Below the pieces are notes generated by a model. It made no database searches, was not told the DNA's origin, and worked only from the letters and a program-made list of their open reading frames with translations. Below, one piece after another: positions 15,420 through 23,172 of a stretch of DNA of 64,000 nt (the stretch's first letter is position 1; each line of letters begins with the position of its first letter). Made by a program: the position numbers and the translations under genes. Source of the DNA: CAG-791 sp963596015 (GTDB taxonomy: Bacteria; Bacillota; Clostridia; Lachnospirales; Lachnospiraceae); the NCBI GenBank assembly GCA_963596015.1, contig CAVBJS010000006.1, positions 11,608 through 75,607 on the forward strand. The letters run 5' to 3'.

Positions 15420-17570
15420 ATGGGAAAAAAGAAAGCGAAAGACGGGTTGTTTGTGCAGGCAGGCATCCTGGCTGTGGCCAGCATCATCGTCAAGCTGATC
15501 AGTCTGGTCTATCGGGGCCCGCTGACAGCCATCATCGGAGATGAGGGCAATGGCTATTACAACACCGCCTATAACTTCTACACCATTATATTGATCATAT
15601 CCTCCTACAGTGTGCCGTCGGCTATCTCCAAGATCATGGCCGGCAAGCTGGCACTGGGACAGTATCGCAACGCGCAGAGAATCTTCCAATGCGCGCTTTT
15701 GTATGTATGCATAGTGGGAACCATAGGCGGCGGTCTTTTGTTTTTCGGTGCCGATGTCTTAGTTTCCAGTAATGCAGCGCCGGTGCTCCGTATTTTTGCG
15801 CCCACCATTTTTATCTTTGGTCTGTTAGGCGTGTTGCGGGGATATTTCCAGGCCTACGGTTCCATGCTGCAGACCTCGGTCTCTCAGGTGTTGGAGCAGC
15901 TGCTTAACGCCGTCGTCAGTATCGGGGCAGCCCATCTTCTGATGCAGATGGCAGCCGGTGCCGGCAAGACCCAGACCCAGCAGGCTATCGACGGTGCCAT
16001 CGGCTCCGCCCTGGGTACGGGAAGCGGTGTGCTGGCGGCTTTACTGTTTATGGTCTGGATGTATCAGATCAATCGCCCCGGCATCCGCAAACAGATCCGC
16101 AGAGACCGACATCGCCAGTTAGAGCCCTATGGAGAGATCATGAAGGAGACCATCCGTGTGGTGACGCCCTTCATTCTCAGCAGTTTCATTCTGAATCTGA
16201 CCACCTCCTTAAATCAGACGATCTATATTAAGACTCTGGTGGACGGCCAGGGACTGGATCAGGTGACTGTGGCCACCCAGTACGGCATTTTTTCCGGAAA
16301 AGCGGTGGTGCTGACCAATATTCCCATTTCCATGGCCACGGCGCTGGCTTCCGCGATCATTCCTGCCATTTCCGCCTCCTATGCCAAGGGGAATTATGAG
16401 GATACCAGGAGAAGGTATGTGAATATCTCCTGGATCACCATGATCATCGCAGTGCCCTGTGCAGTGGGCATGGCGGTGCTGTCTAAGCCCATTACCATGC
16501 TGCTCTTTCCCCAGAAGACCTCTATTGACCAGGCTTCTATTTTGCTGTCGCTGTTGGCAGTGACGGTTGTTTTTTATTCGGTGTCCACCATTACCAATGC
16601 GGTATTGCAGTCTATCGGCCGTATGAATATGCCGCTGGTATCTGCCGGCATTGCACTGGCGGTGCAGACGCTGGTGCTGCTGCTTTTGTTGAATTTCACG
16701 GATCTGGGGATCTATGCGCTGGCGTTGGTAAGCGTACTCTATTCTCTGATGATCTTTGTCTGCAATGAGCTGTTTATCCGCAAGTATCTGCGCCCCCGGA
16801 TGGATATCATGAAGATCTATATCATGCCCATTCTGGCGGCAGTCTTTATGGGGGCCCTTTCCTTTGGTACCTATGAACTGCTGCATCTGCTGTTGGGCCT
16901 GGTTGGACTGGGATCGGATTACTTTAAGAATCTCATTACCATGGTGCCCACCCTGGCAGTGGCGGTGCTCAGCTATGCATTCTTCCTGGTGCGCTCAGGT
17001 GCCATGACCAGAAGTGATCTCCAGAGTGTGCCTAAGGGGACGGTGGTAATACAGGTGTTGACTAAGCTGCACTGGCTGCCGGAGGAGAGGGGCTTTGCTC
17101 GGCAACGCAGCCGGGAGGAGGGAGTTGATCTTTCGGTAGAGCAGCAGATCGGCGCCAGAAAGATCCTAAACCGAAATGCGGATATAAATGATCCCTATAA
17201 AGAAGCAGAGTACAGAACGGGCGCTTATGAGGAAACTGCGTATCGGCAGAGGGGTTCCTATCAGGAAAATACTTCCTATTACGGGGATTCATCCTATCAG
17301 GAGAGTGCTCCCTATTATGAGAATTCATCTTATCGGGAAAACGCTCGCTATCACAGGGATTCATCCTATCAGGAGAACGCTCCGTACTATGGGAATCCTT
17401 CCTATCGGGTGAACACTTCCCACTATGGGAATACATCCAAACAGGAGAGTACGTCTGACTACGAAAATCCCCCCTACAAGGAAGAAACCTACAGAGGAGG
17501 GGCACGCAGACAGCCCGCGTATCAGCAGACTTCGCAGGAGGATTATTACTTCGACGAAGACGATGAATAG
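15420..17570 (+). CDS. MOP-superfamily polysaccharide flippase (SpoVB/MurJ-like) with repeat tail
   Basis: The 716-residue protein has a membrane part of about 14 helices up to residue 540 (QAGILAVASIIVKLISLVYRGPL, the conserved N-terminal motif of the polysaccharide-synthesis/SpoVB branch). A hydrophilic cytoplasmic tail follows. Its likely job is lipid-linked sugar export, by analogy to lipid II or sporulation flippases. The tail from residue 613 holds six 12-residue repeats rich in Ser, Tyr, Asn and Gln (consensus SYQENAPYYGNS). SpoVB-type proteins normally stop soon after the last helix, so this tail is unusual. The ATG at 15420 has GAAGGA upstream. Confidence 0.85.
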   Translation: MGKKKAKDGLFVQAGILAVASIIVKLISLVYRGPLTAIIGDEGNGYYNTAYNFYTIILIISSYSVPSAISKIMAGKLALGQYRNAQRIFQCALLYVCIVGTIGGGLLFFGADVLVSSNAAPVLRIFAPTIFIFGLLGVLRGYFQAYGSMLQTSVSQVLEQLLNAVVSIGAAHLLMQMAAGAGKTQTQQAIDGAIGSALGTGSGVLAALLFMVWMYQINRPGIRKQIRRDRHRQLEPYGEIMKETIRVVTPFILSSFILNLTTSLNQTIYIKTLVDGQGLDQVTVATQYGIFSGKAVVLTNIPISMATALASAIIPAISASYAKGNYEDTRRRYVNISWITMIIAVPCAVGMAVLSKPITMLLFPQKTSIDQASILLSLLAVTVVFYSVSTITNAVLQSIGRMNMPLVSAGIALAVQTLVLLLLLNFTDLGIYALALVSVLYSLMIFVCNELFIRKYLRPRMDIMKIYIMPILAAVFMGALSFGTYELLHLLLGLVGLGSDYFKNLITMVPTLAVAVLSYAFFLVRSGAMTRSDLQSVPKGTVVIQVLTKLHWLPEERGFARQRSREEGVDLSVEQQIGARKILNRNADINDPYKEAEYRTGAYEETAYRQRGSYQENTSYYGDSSYQESAPYYENSSYRENARYHRDSSYQENAPYYGNPSYRVNTSHYGNTSKQESTSDYENPPYKEETYRGGARRQPAYQQTSQEDYYFDEDDE
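17256..17492 (+). repeat. In-frame 36-bp tandem repeat coding the flippase tail
   Basis: Six units of 36 bases (17256-17471) plus a part unit, each coding 12 residues beginning S-Y-Q/R-E. The third base varies between units, so the peptide pattern is kept while the DNA drifts. Confidence 0.85.
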
Positions 17571-17609
17571 AGAGCCCCCGCAGGCGACTTGGAAAGGAGC
17601 ATATAGCAT

Positions 17610-18833
17610 ATGAAAAATATACTTGTTGGACAATCCGGCGGCCCTACCGCGGTGATCAATGCCAGCCTGTGCGGCGTGATCAGGGAGGCTCGCAGACAGG
17701 AACAGATCGGCTGCGTCTATGGCATGATCAATGGTGTGGAAGGCTTCCTGGAAGGCCGATATGTAAATTTAAGCGATACACTGGATGAAGAAGCACTGAA
17801 TCTGCTGGAGGGAACACCGGCAGCCTACCTTGGTTCCTGCCGCTATAAATTGCCGGAAGAGATGGAGATGCCGGTATACAGACGTCTCTTTGAAAGACTG
17901 CATAAACTGAACATCGGCTATTTCCTCTATATCGGCGGCAATGATTCCATGGATACAGTGGATAAGCTCTCCCGTTATGCCAGAAAAACAGATTCCTCCA
18001 TCCGCTTCATCGGTGTGCCAAAGACCATCGACAATGATCTGGTGGAGACAGACCATACGCCCGGCTATGGCAGTGCGGCCAAGTATGTGGCCGCTACGGT
18101 GCGGGATATCGTGCTGGATGCCTCTGTCTATGAACAGCAGTCTGTCACCATTGTGGAGCTTATGGGACGCAATGCAGGATGGCTGACGGCCGCTTCTGCG
18201 CTGGCCAGAAAGGAGATCGGCGACAACCCGGTGCTGATCTATCTGCCGGAGGTGGCCTTCGATATGGAAAAATTCATACAGGACGTGCGGGAGGCTCTGA
18301 AAAAGAGAGCCAATATCGTGGTCTGCGTATCCGAGGGCATTGCCGATGCAGAGGGGAGCTTTATCTGTGAGTACGGCCAAAGAGCCGGCACGGATAATTT
18401 CGGTCACAAGATGTTAGCCGGCTGCGGCAAGGTGCTGGAAAATGCCGTCCGCAGCAAGATCGGTGTCAAGGCCAGATCCGTGGAATTAAATGTATGCCAG
18501 CGATGCGCGGCACTGCTGCAGTCTGCGGCGGATGTGGAAGAAGCGGAAAATGCCGGAGCGGTAGGCGTACAGGCGGCATTGGCAGGAGAGACCGGCCGCA
18601 TGGTGGCCTTTAAGAGAACTGGCACAGATACCTATGGATTGGAATATCCCCTGGTGGATGTAGGATACGTGTGCAACCAGGAAAAGAAATTCCCCCTTAG
18701 CTGGCTGAATGAAGAGAAAAATGATGTGACCCGGGCGTATATCCGCTATGCGCTTCCCCTGATCCAGGGGGAGCGGGAGCATTGCATGCAGGATGGCCTG
18801 CCCCGGTATCTTTTTAGGAAATTGCCGCAGTAA
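17610..18833 (+). CDS. 6-phosphofructokinase, pyrophosphate-dependent type
   Basis: The 407-residue enzyme phosphorylates fructose 6-phosphate. The donor can be judged from two motifs. ATP enzymes have GGDGS and PGTIDND; this one has IGGNDSMD and PKTIDND, with Asp and Lys in the positions typical of PPi-dependent enzymes. The N-terminus GQSGGPTAVINAS and MGRNAGWL support the assignment. It would run glycolysis reversibly and save ATP, common in anaerobes. The final codons LPQ-stop are encoded by the 5' arm and loop of a repeat-family hairpin. Confidence 0.88.
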   Translation: MKNILVGQSGGPTAVINASLCGVIREARRQEQIGCVYGMINGVEGFLEGRYVNLSDTLDEEALNLLEGTPAAYLGSCRYKLPEEMEMPVYRRLFERLHKLNIGYFLYIGGNDSMDTVDKLSRYARKTDSSIRFIGVPKTIDNDLVETDHTPGYGSAAKYVAATVRDIVLDASVYEQQSVTIVELMGRNAGWLTAASALARKEIGDNPVLIYLPEVAFDMEKFIQDVREALKKRANIVVCVSEGIADAEGSFICEYGQRAGTDNFGHKMLAGCGKVLENAVRSKIGVKARSVELNVCQRCAALLQSAADVEEAENAGAVGVQAALAGETGRMVAFKRTGTDTYGLEYPLVDVGYVCNQEKKFPLSWLNEEKNDVTRAYIRYALPLIQGEREHCMQDGLPRYLFRKLPQ

Positions 18834-18854
18834 ACCGCGGCAAGAAAGGTAAAC
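18824..18854 (+). repeat. RBS-bearing hairpin repeat, minimal copy overlapping the pfk stop codon
   Basis: GCCGC (18824-18828) pairs with GCGGC (18837-18841), followed by AAGAAAGGTAAAC and the rqcH ATG. The stop codon of the upstream gene (18831-18833) is in the loop, so a ribosome ending there opens the hairpin just before the next start. Confidence 0.8.
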
Positions 18855-20660
18855 ATGGCATTTGATGGAATTACGACGGCCTGCCTTCGAAAGGAGCTGG
18901 AGGATAAGCTTACGGGAGGCCGGATCTATAAGATAGCCCAGACAGAGGCAGATGAACTGACATTGACGATCAAGCCGGAGATCTCCAAGGGAGGCGGGCA
19001 GGTAAAGCTTTTTCTTTCGGCTGACCCCACCCTCCCCCTGTGCTATCTGACCCAGGAGACCAAGAGCGCGCCTTTGACGGCGCCGGCCTTTTGTATGCTG
19101 CTGCGCAAGCACCTGCAGAACGGCCGGATCCTTTCGGTGACTCAGCCCGGTCTGGAGCGTATCCTTCGCTTTGAGGTGGAGCACAGAAATGAGATGGGAG
19201 ATCTGTGCCGGCACATTCTGGTGCTGGAGCTTATGGGAAAGCATTCCAACCTGATCTTTTTAAATGAGGATGGACAGATCATCGACGCTATCAAGCGAAT
19301 CTCCTCTATGGTCAGCTCGGTGCGGGAAGTGCTGCCGGGCAGAGACTACTTTATTCCCCAGACCAGAGGAAAAAAGGAACCTTTAGAGGAAACAAGGGAA
19401 GGCTTTCTTTCCATCCTGACAGGAGAAAAAAGCCAGCAGCCCCCGGCAGGTCTGCTCGCCGGCAGTTACACAGGTATCTCCAATGTAATGGCAGAGCAGA
19501 TTTGCTATTTAGCGCAGATCGTTCATGACCGGAGTGCTGCTTCCCTGACCGAGGAGGAGCGGGAAGCGCTGTGGAAGGCTTTTTCCGGTTTGATGGAGCA
19601 GGTGCGTAAGGGAGAGTTTGCCCCTACGCTTTACTATAAGCCGGGACAGAAGATGCCTATGGAATACGGGGCAGTTCCGCTGACTATGTATGGGCAGGAG
19701 GGAACCGGTTTTTCCTCTATGTCAGCACTTCTGGAAAGCTTTTATGCACAGAAAAATGCCCAGACCCGCATTCGTCAGAAATCCGCCAATCTCCGGCACG
19801 TGGTGCAGACCATCTTAGAGCGGGATGTACATAAGTATGATCTGCAGTGTAAGCAGATGAAGGATACGGAGAAAAAGGAAAAATACCGGATCTACGGAGA
19901 ACTGCTCCATACCTACGGATACGCGGTGCCGGCAGGCGCTTCGTCAGCGGAGCTGGACAATTACTATACCGGCGAAAAGCTGACGGTGCCTTTAGATCCC
20001 ACCCTGACCCCGGCCCAGAATGCCAGCCGGTATTTCGACCGGTATACCAAGTTAAAGCGCACGGCCCAGTCCCTTGCGGAGCTGACAAAGGAAGTAAAGG
20101 CAGAGATCGAGCAGTTGGAGAGCATCCGTACAGCGCTGGATCTTTCCGAAAACGAAGGCGACTTGGCCCAGATCCGACGGGAATTAGAGGACAGCGGCCT
20201 GGTGCGCCGCCGCAGTATGCAGGGCGGAAACGGCAAGAATAAGAACCACGGAAAAGCCGGTGCCAAGGGCAGGATGCCCGAGAGTAAACCCCTTCACTAT
20301 ATCAGCAGCGACGGCTACGATATGTATGTGGGCAAGAATAATATCCAGAATGACGAGATCACATTCCATATGGCCAACGGCGCAGACCTTTGGTTCCACG
20401 CCAATGATATGCCGGGCTCCCACGTGATCGTAAAGACCGGCGGAAAGCGGATGGAAGAAGTACCGGACAGGGTCTTTGAGGAGGCCGCTTCCCTGGCTGC
20501 CTACTACTCCAGCGGACGTCAGCAGGAAAAGGTGGAGATCGATTATCTGGAAAAGCGCAATGTGAAAAAGCCCAGCGGCGCAAAGCCGGGATTTGTGGTC
20601 TATTATACCAACTATTCCATCATGGCCGGAACCGATATCTCCGGGCTGCAGCAGGTGTAA
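18855..20660 (+). CDS. rqcH: RqcH/NEMF-type ribosome quality-control protein (NFACT family)
   Basis: The 601-residue protein begins MAFDGITTACLRKEL, the NFACT-N start seen in RqcH (older name: fibronectin-binding protein A). It continues with a long charged coiled-coil middle (about 290-430) and the NFACT-R domain (YDMYVGKNNIQNDEIT, DLWFHANDMPGSHVI). RqcH binds stalled 50S-peptidyl-tRNA and adds C-terminal Ala tails for degradation; ClpP and ClpX, which act in that degradation, are also in this window. The Shine-Dalgarno comes from the repeat hairpin. Confidence 0.92.
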   Translation: MAFDGITTACLRKELEDKLTGGRIYKIAQTEADELTLTIKPEISKGGGQVKLFLSADPTLPLCYLTQETKSAPLTAPAFCMLLRKHLQNGRILSVTQPGLERILRFEVEHRNEMGDLCRHILVLELMGKHSNLIFLNEDGQIIDAIKRISSMVSSVREVLPGRDYFIPQTRGKKEPLEETREGFLSILTGEKSQQPPAGLLAGSYTGISNVMAEQICYLAQIVHDRSAASLTEEEREALWKAFSGLMEQVRKGEFAPTLYYKPGQKMPMEYGAVPLTMYGQEGTGFSSMSALLESFYAQKNAQTRIRQKSANLRHVVQTILERDVHKYDLQCKQMKDTEKKEKYRIYGELLHTYGYAVPAGASSAELDNYYTGEKLTVPLDPTLTPAQNASRYFDRYTKLKRTAQSLAELTKEVKAEIEQLESIRTALDLSENEGDLAQIRRELEDSGLVRRRSMQGGNGKNKNHGKAGAKGRMPESKPLHYISSDGYDMYVGKNNIQNDEITFHMANGADLWFHANDMPGSHVIVKTGGKRMEEVPDRVFEEAASLAAYYSSGRQQEKVEIDYLEKRNVKKPSGAKPGFVVYYTNYSIMAGTDISGLQQV

Positions 20661-20710
20661 TATCGTAAGCGGTTATAGAAACAGAGCTATCGGACTGCGC
20701 GGAAGAAGAA

Positions 20711-20852
20711 GTTTGAAAGAAATGCCTGATGGCATTTCTTTCAAACGGCATTGATGCCGTAAACGTCATCAATGCAAGATCACATCGGAGAATTCGCCTT
20801 CGCGAAATTCTCCTCGTGTAGCCGCAGTAAACTGCGGCAAGAAAGGGAAAAA
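20711..20852 (+). repeat. RBS-bearing hairpin repeat, best full copy, with no proper gene after it
   Basis: All four stems are nearly perfect: hairpin 1 20711-20746 (16 bp, TGAT loop), hairpin 2 20747-20775, hairpin 3 20787-20813, hairpin 4 20821-20838. AAGAAAGGGAAA and an ATG (20853) follow. That ATG opens only a 21-codon frame (MKERQTKGKGQAAEK...) that runs through the rqcH terminator, so the element sits in the 3' untranslated region of rqcH. This copy is the best reference for the family. Confidence 0.85.
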
Positions 20853-20859
20853 ATGAAAG

Positions 20860-20926
20860 AGCGTCAGACAAAAGGAAAGGGACAAGCCGCAGAAAAGGAA
20901 CCCTGCCCTTTTGCTTGACGCTTTTT
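20860..20926 (+). terminator. Terminator after rqcH
   Basis: AGCGTCA (20860-20866) pairs with TGACGCT (20916-20922) and CAAAAGG (20869-20875) with CCTTTTG (20907-20913), followed by TTTT. Confidence 0.8.
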
Positions 20927-20989
20927 ACACTGTAAACTATAATTAATCCGTATGCACAAAAATAGGCAGATACTGTCTGCTTAAGATAA

Positions 20990-21022
20990 AGCCGCATCAG
21001 GATGCGGTATAAAGAGGTAAAC
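20990..21022 (+). repeat. RBS-bearing hairpin repeat, minimal copy
   Basis: GCCGCAT (20991-20997) pairs with ATGCGGT (21002-21008), followed by ATAAAGAGGTAAAC and the yicC ATG. The A:T closing pair replaces the G:C of other copies on both arms. Confidence 0.75.
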
Positions 21023-21901
21023 ATGATCAAGAGCATGACTGGCTACGGCCGCAGCGAGATAAGCCGGGGTGAGCGCAAGATCACCGTGGAGATGAAGTCC
21101 GTCAATAACCGCTATCTGGATGTAAATATCAAGATGCCCAAGAAGCTTAATTTTTTCGAGGCTTCCATCCGGGCAGAACTGAAGCGTTATATCCAGCGAG
21201 GCAAGATCGATCTGTTCCTGACCTATGAGGACAGAACAGAGAATAATGTCTGCGTCAAGTATAATAAAGAACTGGCCGCCGAGTACTATCATTACCTGCA
21301 GCAGATGGCAGAGGATCTGCAGCTGCGCAATGATATCTCTCTTTCCGCTATCGCCAGATTCCCCGATGTCTTTACCATGGAAGAGCAGACCGTGGACGAA
21401 AAGGAACTGTGGGAGCTGGTAAAGGAAGCCATCGACGAGGCTGCCGTAGGCTTTGTGGAAAGCAGGGTCAGAGAAGGCGAATACTTAAAGCAGGATCTGG
21501 AGAATAAGCTGGATGAACTGTTGGGGCATGTGGACTTTATTACCGCCAGAGCACCGCAGATCGTGGCAGATTACAGAGAAAATCTTCGCAGCAAGGTACA
21601 GGAACTGCTGCAGGATACTTCTATAGATGAGAGTCGTATCCTTCAGGAAGTGACCATTTATGCCGATAAGGTATGCGTGGATGAGGAGCTGGTGCGCCTG
21701 CACAGTCATATAGAGGCTACCAGAGCAGCTTTATCCGGCGATGAGGGTGTGGGAAGAAAATTGGATTTCCTTGCCCAGGAGATGAACAGAGAGGCCAATA
21801 CCATTTTGTCCAAGTCCGATGATCTGGAGGTCTCCGCCCATGCCATCGAGTTAAAGACAGGCATCGAGAAGGTCAGGGAGCAGATACAGAATATTGAATA
21901 A
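21023..21901 (+). CDS. yicC: YicC-family endoribonuclease
   Basis: The 292-residue protein starts MIKSMTGYGRSE and continues EMKSVNNRYLDVNIKMPKKL and RGKIDLFL, the signature of the YicC/YloC N-domain. It ends with the DUF1732 region (DEELVRLHSHIEA, GRKLDFLAQEMNREANTILSKS). Family members are metal-dependent RNases in E. coli and B. subtilis. The ATG at 21023 follows the repeat-borne AGAGG. It leads the yicC-remA-gmk-rpoZ cluster conserved in Firmicutes. Confidence 0.9.
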   Translation: MIKSMTGYGRSEISRGERKITVEMKSVNNRYLDVNIKMPKKLNFFEASIRAELKRYIQRGKIDLFLTYEDRTENNVCVKYNKELAAEYYHYLQQMAEDLQLRNDISLSAIARFPDVFTMEEQTVDEKELWELVKEAIDEAAVGFVESRVREGEYLKQDLENKLDELLGHVDFITARAPQIVADYRENLRSKVQELLQDTSIDESRILQEVTIYADKVCVDEELVRLHSHIEATRAALSGDEGVGRKLDFLAQEMNREANTILSKSDDLEVSAHAIELKTGIEKVREQIQNIE

Positions 21902-22154
21902 TCTGATTCATATCGGCTTTGGCAATATCGTCAATGCCAACAAGATCATAGCAATCGTAAGCCCGGATGCAGCGCCTGTAAGACGCCTGGTGCAAAAAGC
22001 CAAGGAGACAGGACGCACGGTAGACGCCACCCAGGGGCGCAAGACCAAGGCGGTGCTGGTCATGGAAGATGACCGCATCGTACTTTCCGCGCTCTTGCCG
22101 GAGACCATCCGGGGCAGAGCCCAGACGGAGGATGACAGTACAGATGAAACATAA
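21894..22154 (+). CDS. remA: RemA-family regulator (DUF370)
   Basis: The 86-residue product LIHIGFGNIVNANKIIAIVSPDAAPVRRLVQKAK is a clear RemA/DUF370 match. In B. subtilis RemA is a DNA-binding activator of matrix genes. The start is a TTG (21894) that overlaps the end of yicC by 8 bases. The family's conserved part begins almost at once, so no earlier start is needed. Its end overlaps gmk by 11 bases. The C-terminus is longer and more acidic than usual. Confidence 0.85.
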   Translation: MNNLIHIGFGNIVNANKIIAIVSPDAAPVRRLVQKAKETGRTVDATQGRKTKAVLVMEDDRIVLSALLPETIRGRAQTEDDSTDET

Positions 22155-22776
22155 AGGACAGTTAGTGGTGATCTCCGGTTTTTCCGGAGCCGGCAAGGGA
22201 ACCATCGTAAAAAAACTTTTGGCAGACTATGAGCAATATGCGCTGTCTGTTTCCATGACCACCAGAAAGCCCCGCCCCGGGGAGGTGGACGGCAGAGAGT
22301 ATTTCTTTGTATCCACCGAGGAATTTGAAAAGGCCATTGCAGAGGGCAGGATGCTGGAATATGCAGGCTATGTGGACCACTACTACGGCACACCCCGTGC
22401 CTATGTGGAAGAAAAGATCGCAGAGGGTAAGGATGTGATCTTAGAGATCGAGGTGCAGGGCGCCAGACAGATCAAGCAGATCTTTCCGGAGGCGGTGCTG
22501 CTTTTTGTCACCACCCCTTCTCCCAGTATCCTGAAAGACCGGCTGACAGGCCGGGGTACGGAGGATGAGGAGACTATCCGCCAGCGTCTGCTGCAGGCAG
22601 CCACCAGAGAAGTGCCGCTGATGGCAGATTATGACTATCTGATCGTAAATGACGTGCTGGAGGATGCGGTGACCACCGTTCATCAGGTCATCGAGTCGGC
22701 CAGACTGGCACCGGCCCGCAACAGTGAGTTTATCAAAGCGTTCGCAGAAGGACTGCAGGGCGCTTCCGTACAGTAA
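22144..22776 (+). CDS. gmk: Guanylate kinase
   Basis: The 210-residue enzyme converts GMP and ATP to GDP and ADP. The P-loop is SGFSGAGKGTIVKKLL, followed by SVSMTTRKPRPGEVDGREYFFVS, and GYVDHYYGTP for GMP binding. The frame is open further up, but the conserved domain begins at the ATG at 22144, twelve bases after GGAGG and inside the end of remA. Confidence 0.95.
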   Translation: MKHKGQLVVISGFSGAGKGTIVKKLLADYEQYALSVSMTTRKPRPGEVDGREYFFVSTEEFEKAIAEGRMLEYAGYVDHYYGTPRAYVEEKIAEGKDVILEIEVQGARQIKQIFPEAVLLFVTTPSPSILKDRLTGRGTEDEETIRQRLLQAATREVPLMADYDYLIVNDVLEDAVTTVHQVIESARLAPARNSEFIKAFAEGLQGASVQ

Positions 22777-22812
22777 ACAATACAATTTATAGACAGAAAG
22801 GCAGGTAAAAAG

Positions 22813-23172
22813 ATGTTACATCCCTCTTATGTAGATTTGATGAAGGTAGTAAACAAGGACGTTGAGGAAGGCGAGGAGCCTGTGATCAGCAGCCGTTATT
22901 CCATCGTAATGGCTACCGCAAAGCGTGCGAGACAGCTGGTAGACGGCGAGGAAGCACTGGTGCGGGAGGACGGCAGAAAGCCTCTTTCCATCGCGGTAGA
23001 TGAATTGAACCAGGGCAAGATCCAGATCCTGGGCGAGGATGACGATGTGGAGGAAAACGTAGAGATCTCCGAGACAGAGGGCATGGAGATCAGCGAGCTG
23101 GACGAGGCTGAGCTGGCGGACGAAAAGGCCGAGGAAGCAAAGGAAGAAGCAGAGGAAGCAGAACAGGCATGA
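22813..23172 (+). CDS. rpoZ: RNA polymerase omega subunit with long acidic tail
   Basis: The 119-residue product has the omega core LHPSYVDLMK...SSRYSIVMATAKRARQLVDGE and KPLSIAVDELNQGKI. After about residue 75 a Glu/Ala/Asp-rich tail of some 45 residues follows, longer than in standard bacterial omega. The tail ends in EEAEEAEQA. The stop overlaps the rimO start by four bases. Confidence 0.92.
   Translation: MLHPSYVDLMKVVNKDVEEGEEPVISSRYSIVMATAKRARQLVDGEEALVREDGRKPLSIAVDELNQGKIQILGEDDDVEENVEISETEGMEISELDEAELADEKAEEAKEEAEEAEQA

Noticed and set aside
20853..20918. 21-codon gene after the orphan repeat
   Set aside because: It coincides with the two arms of the rqcH terminator, which explain the sequence. 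Kept only as a question under findings.
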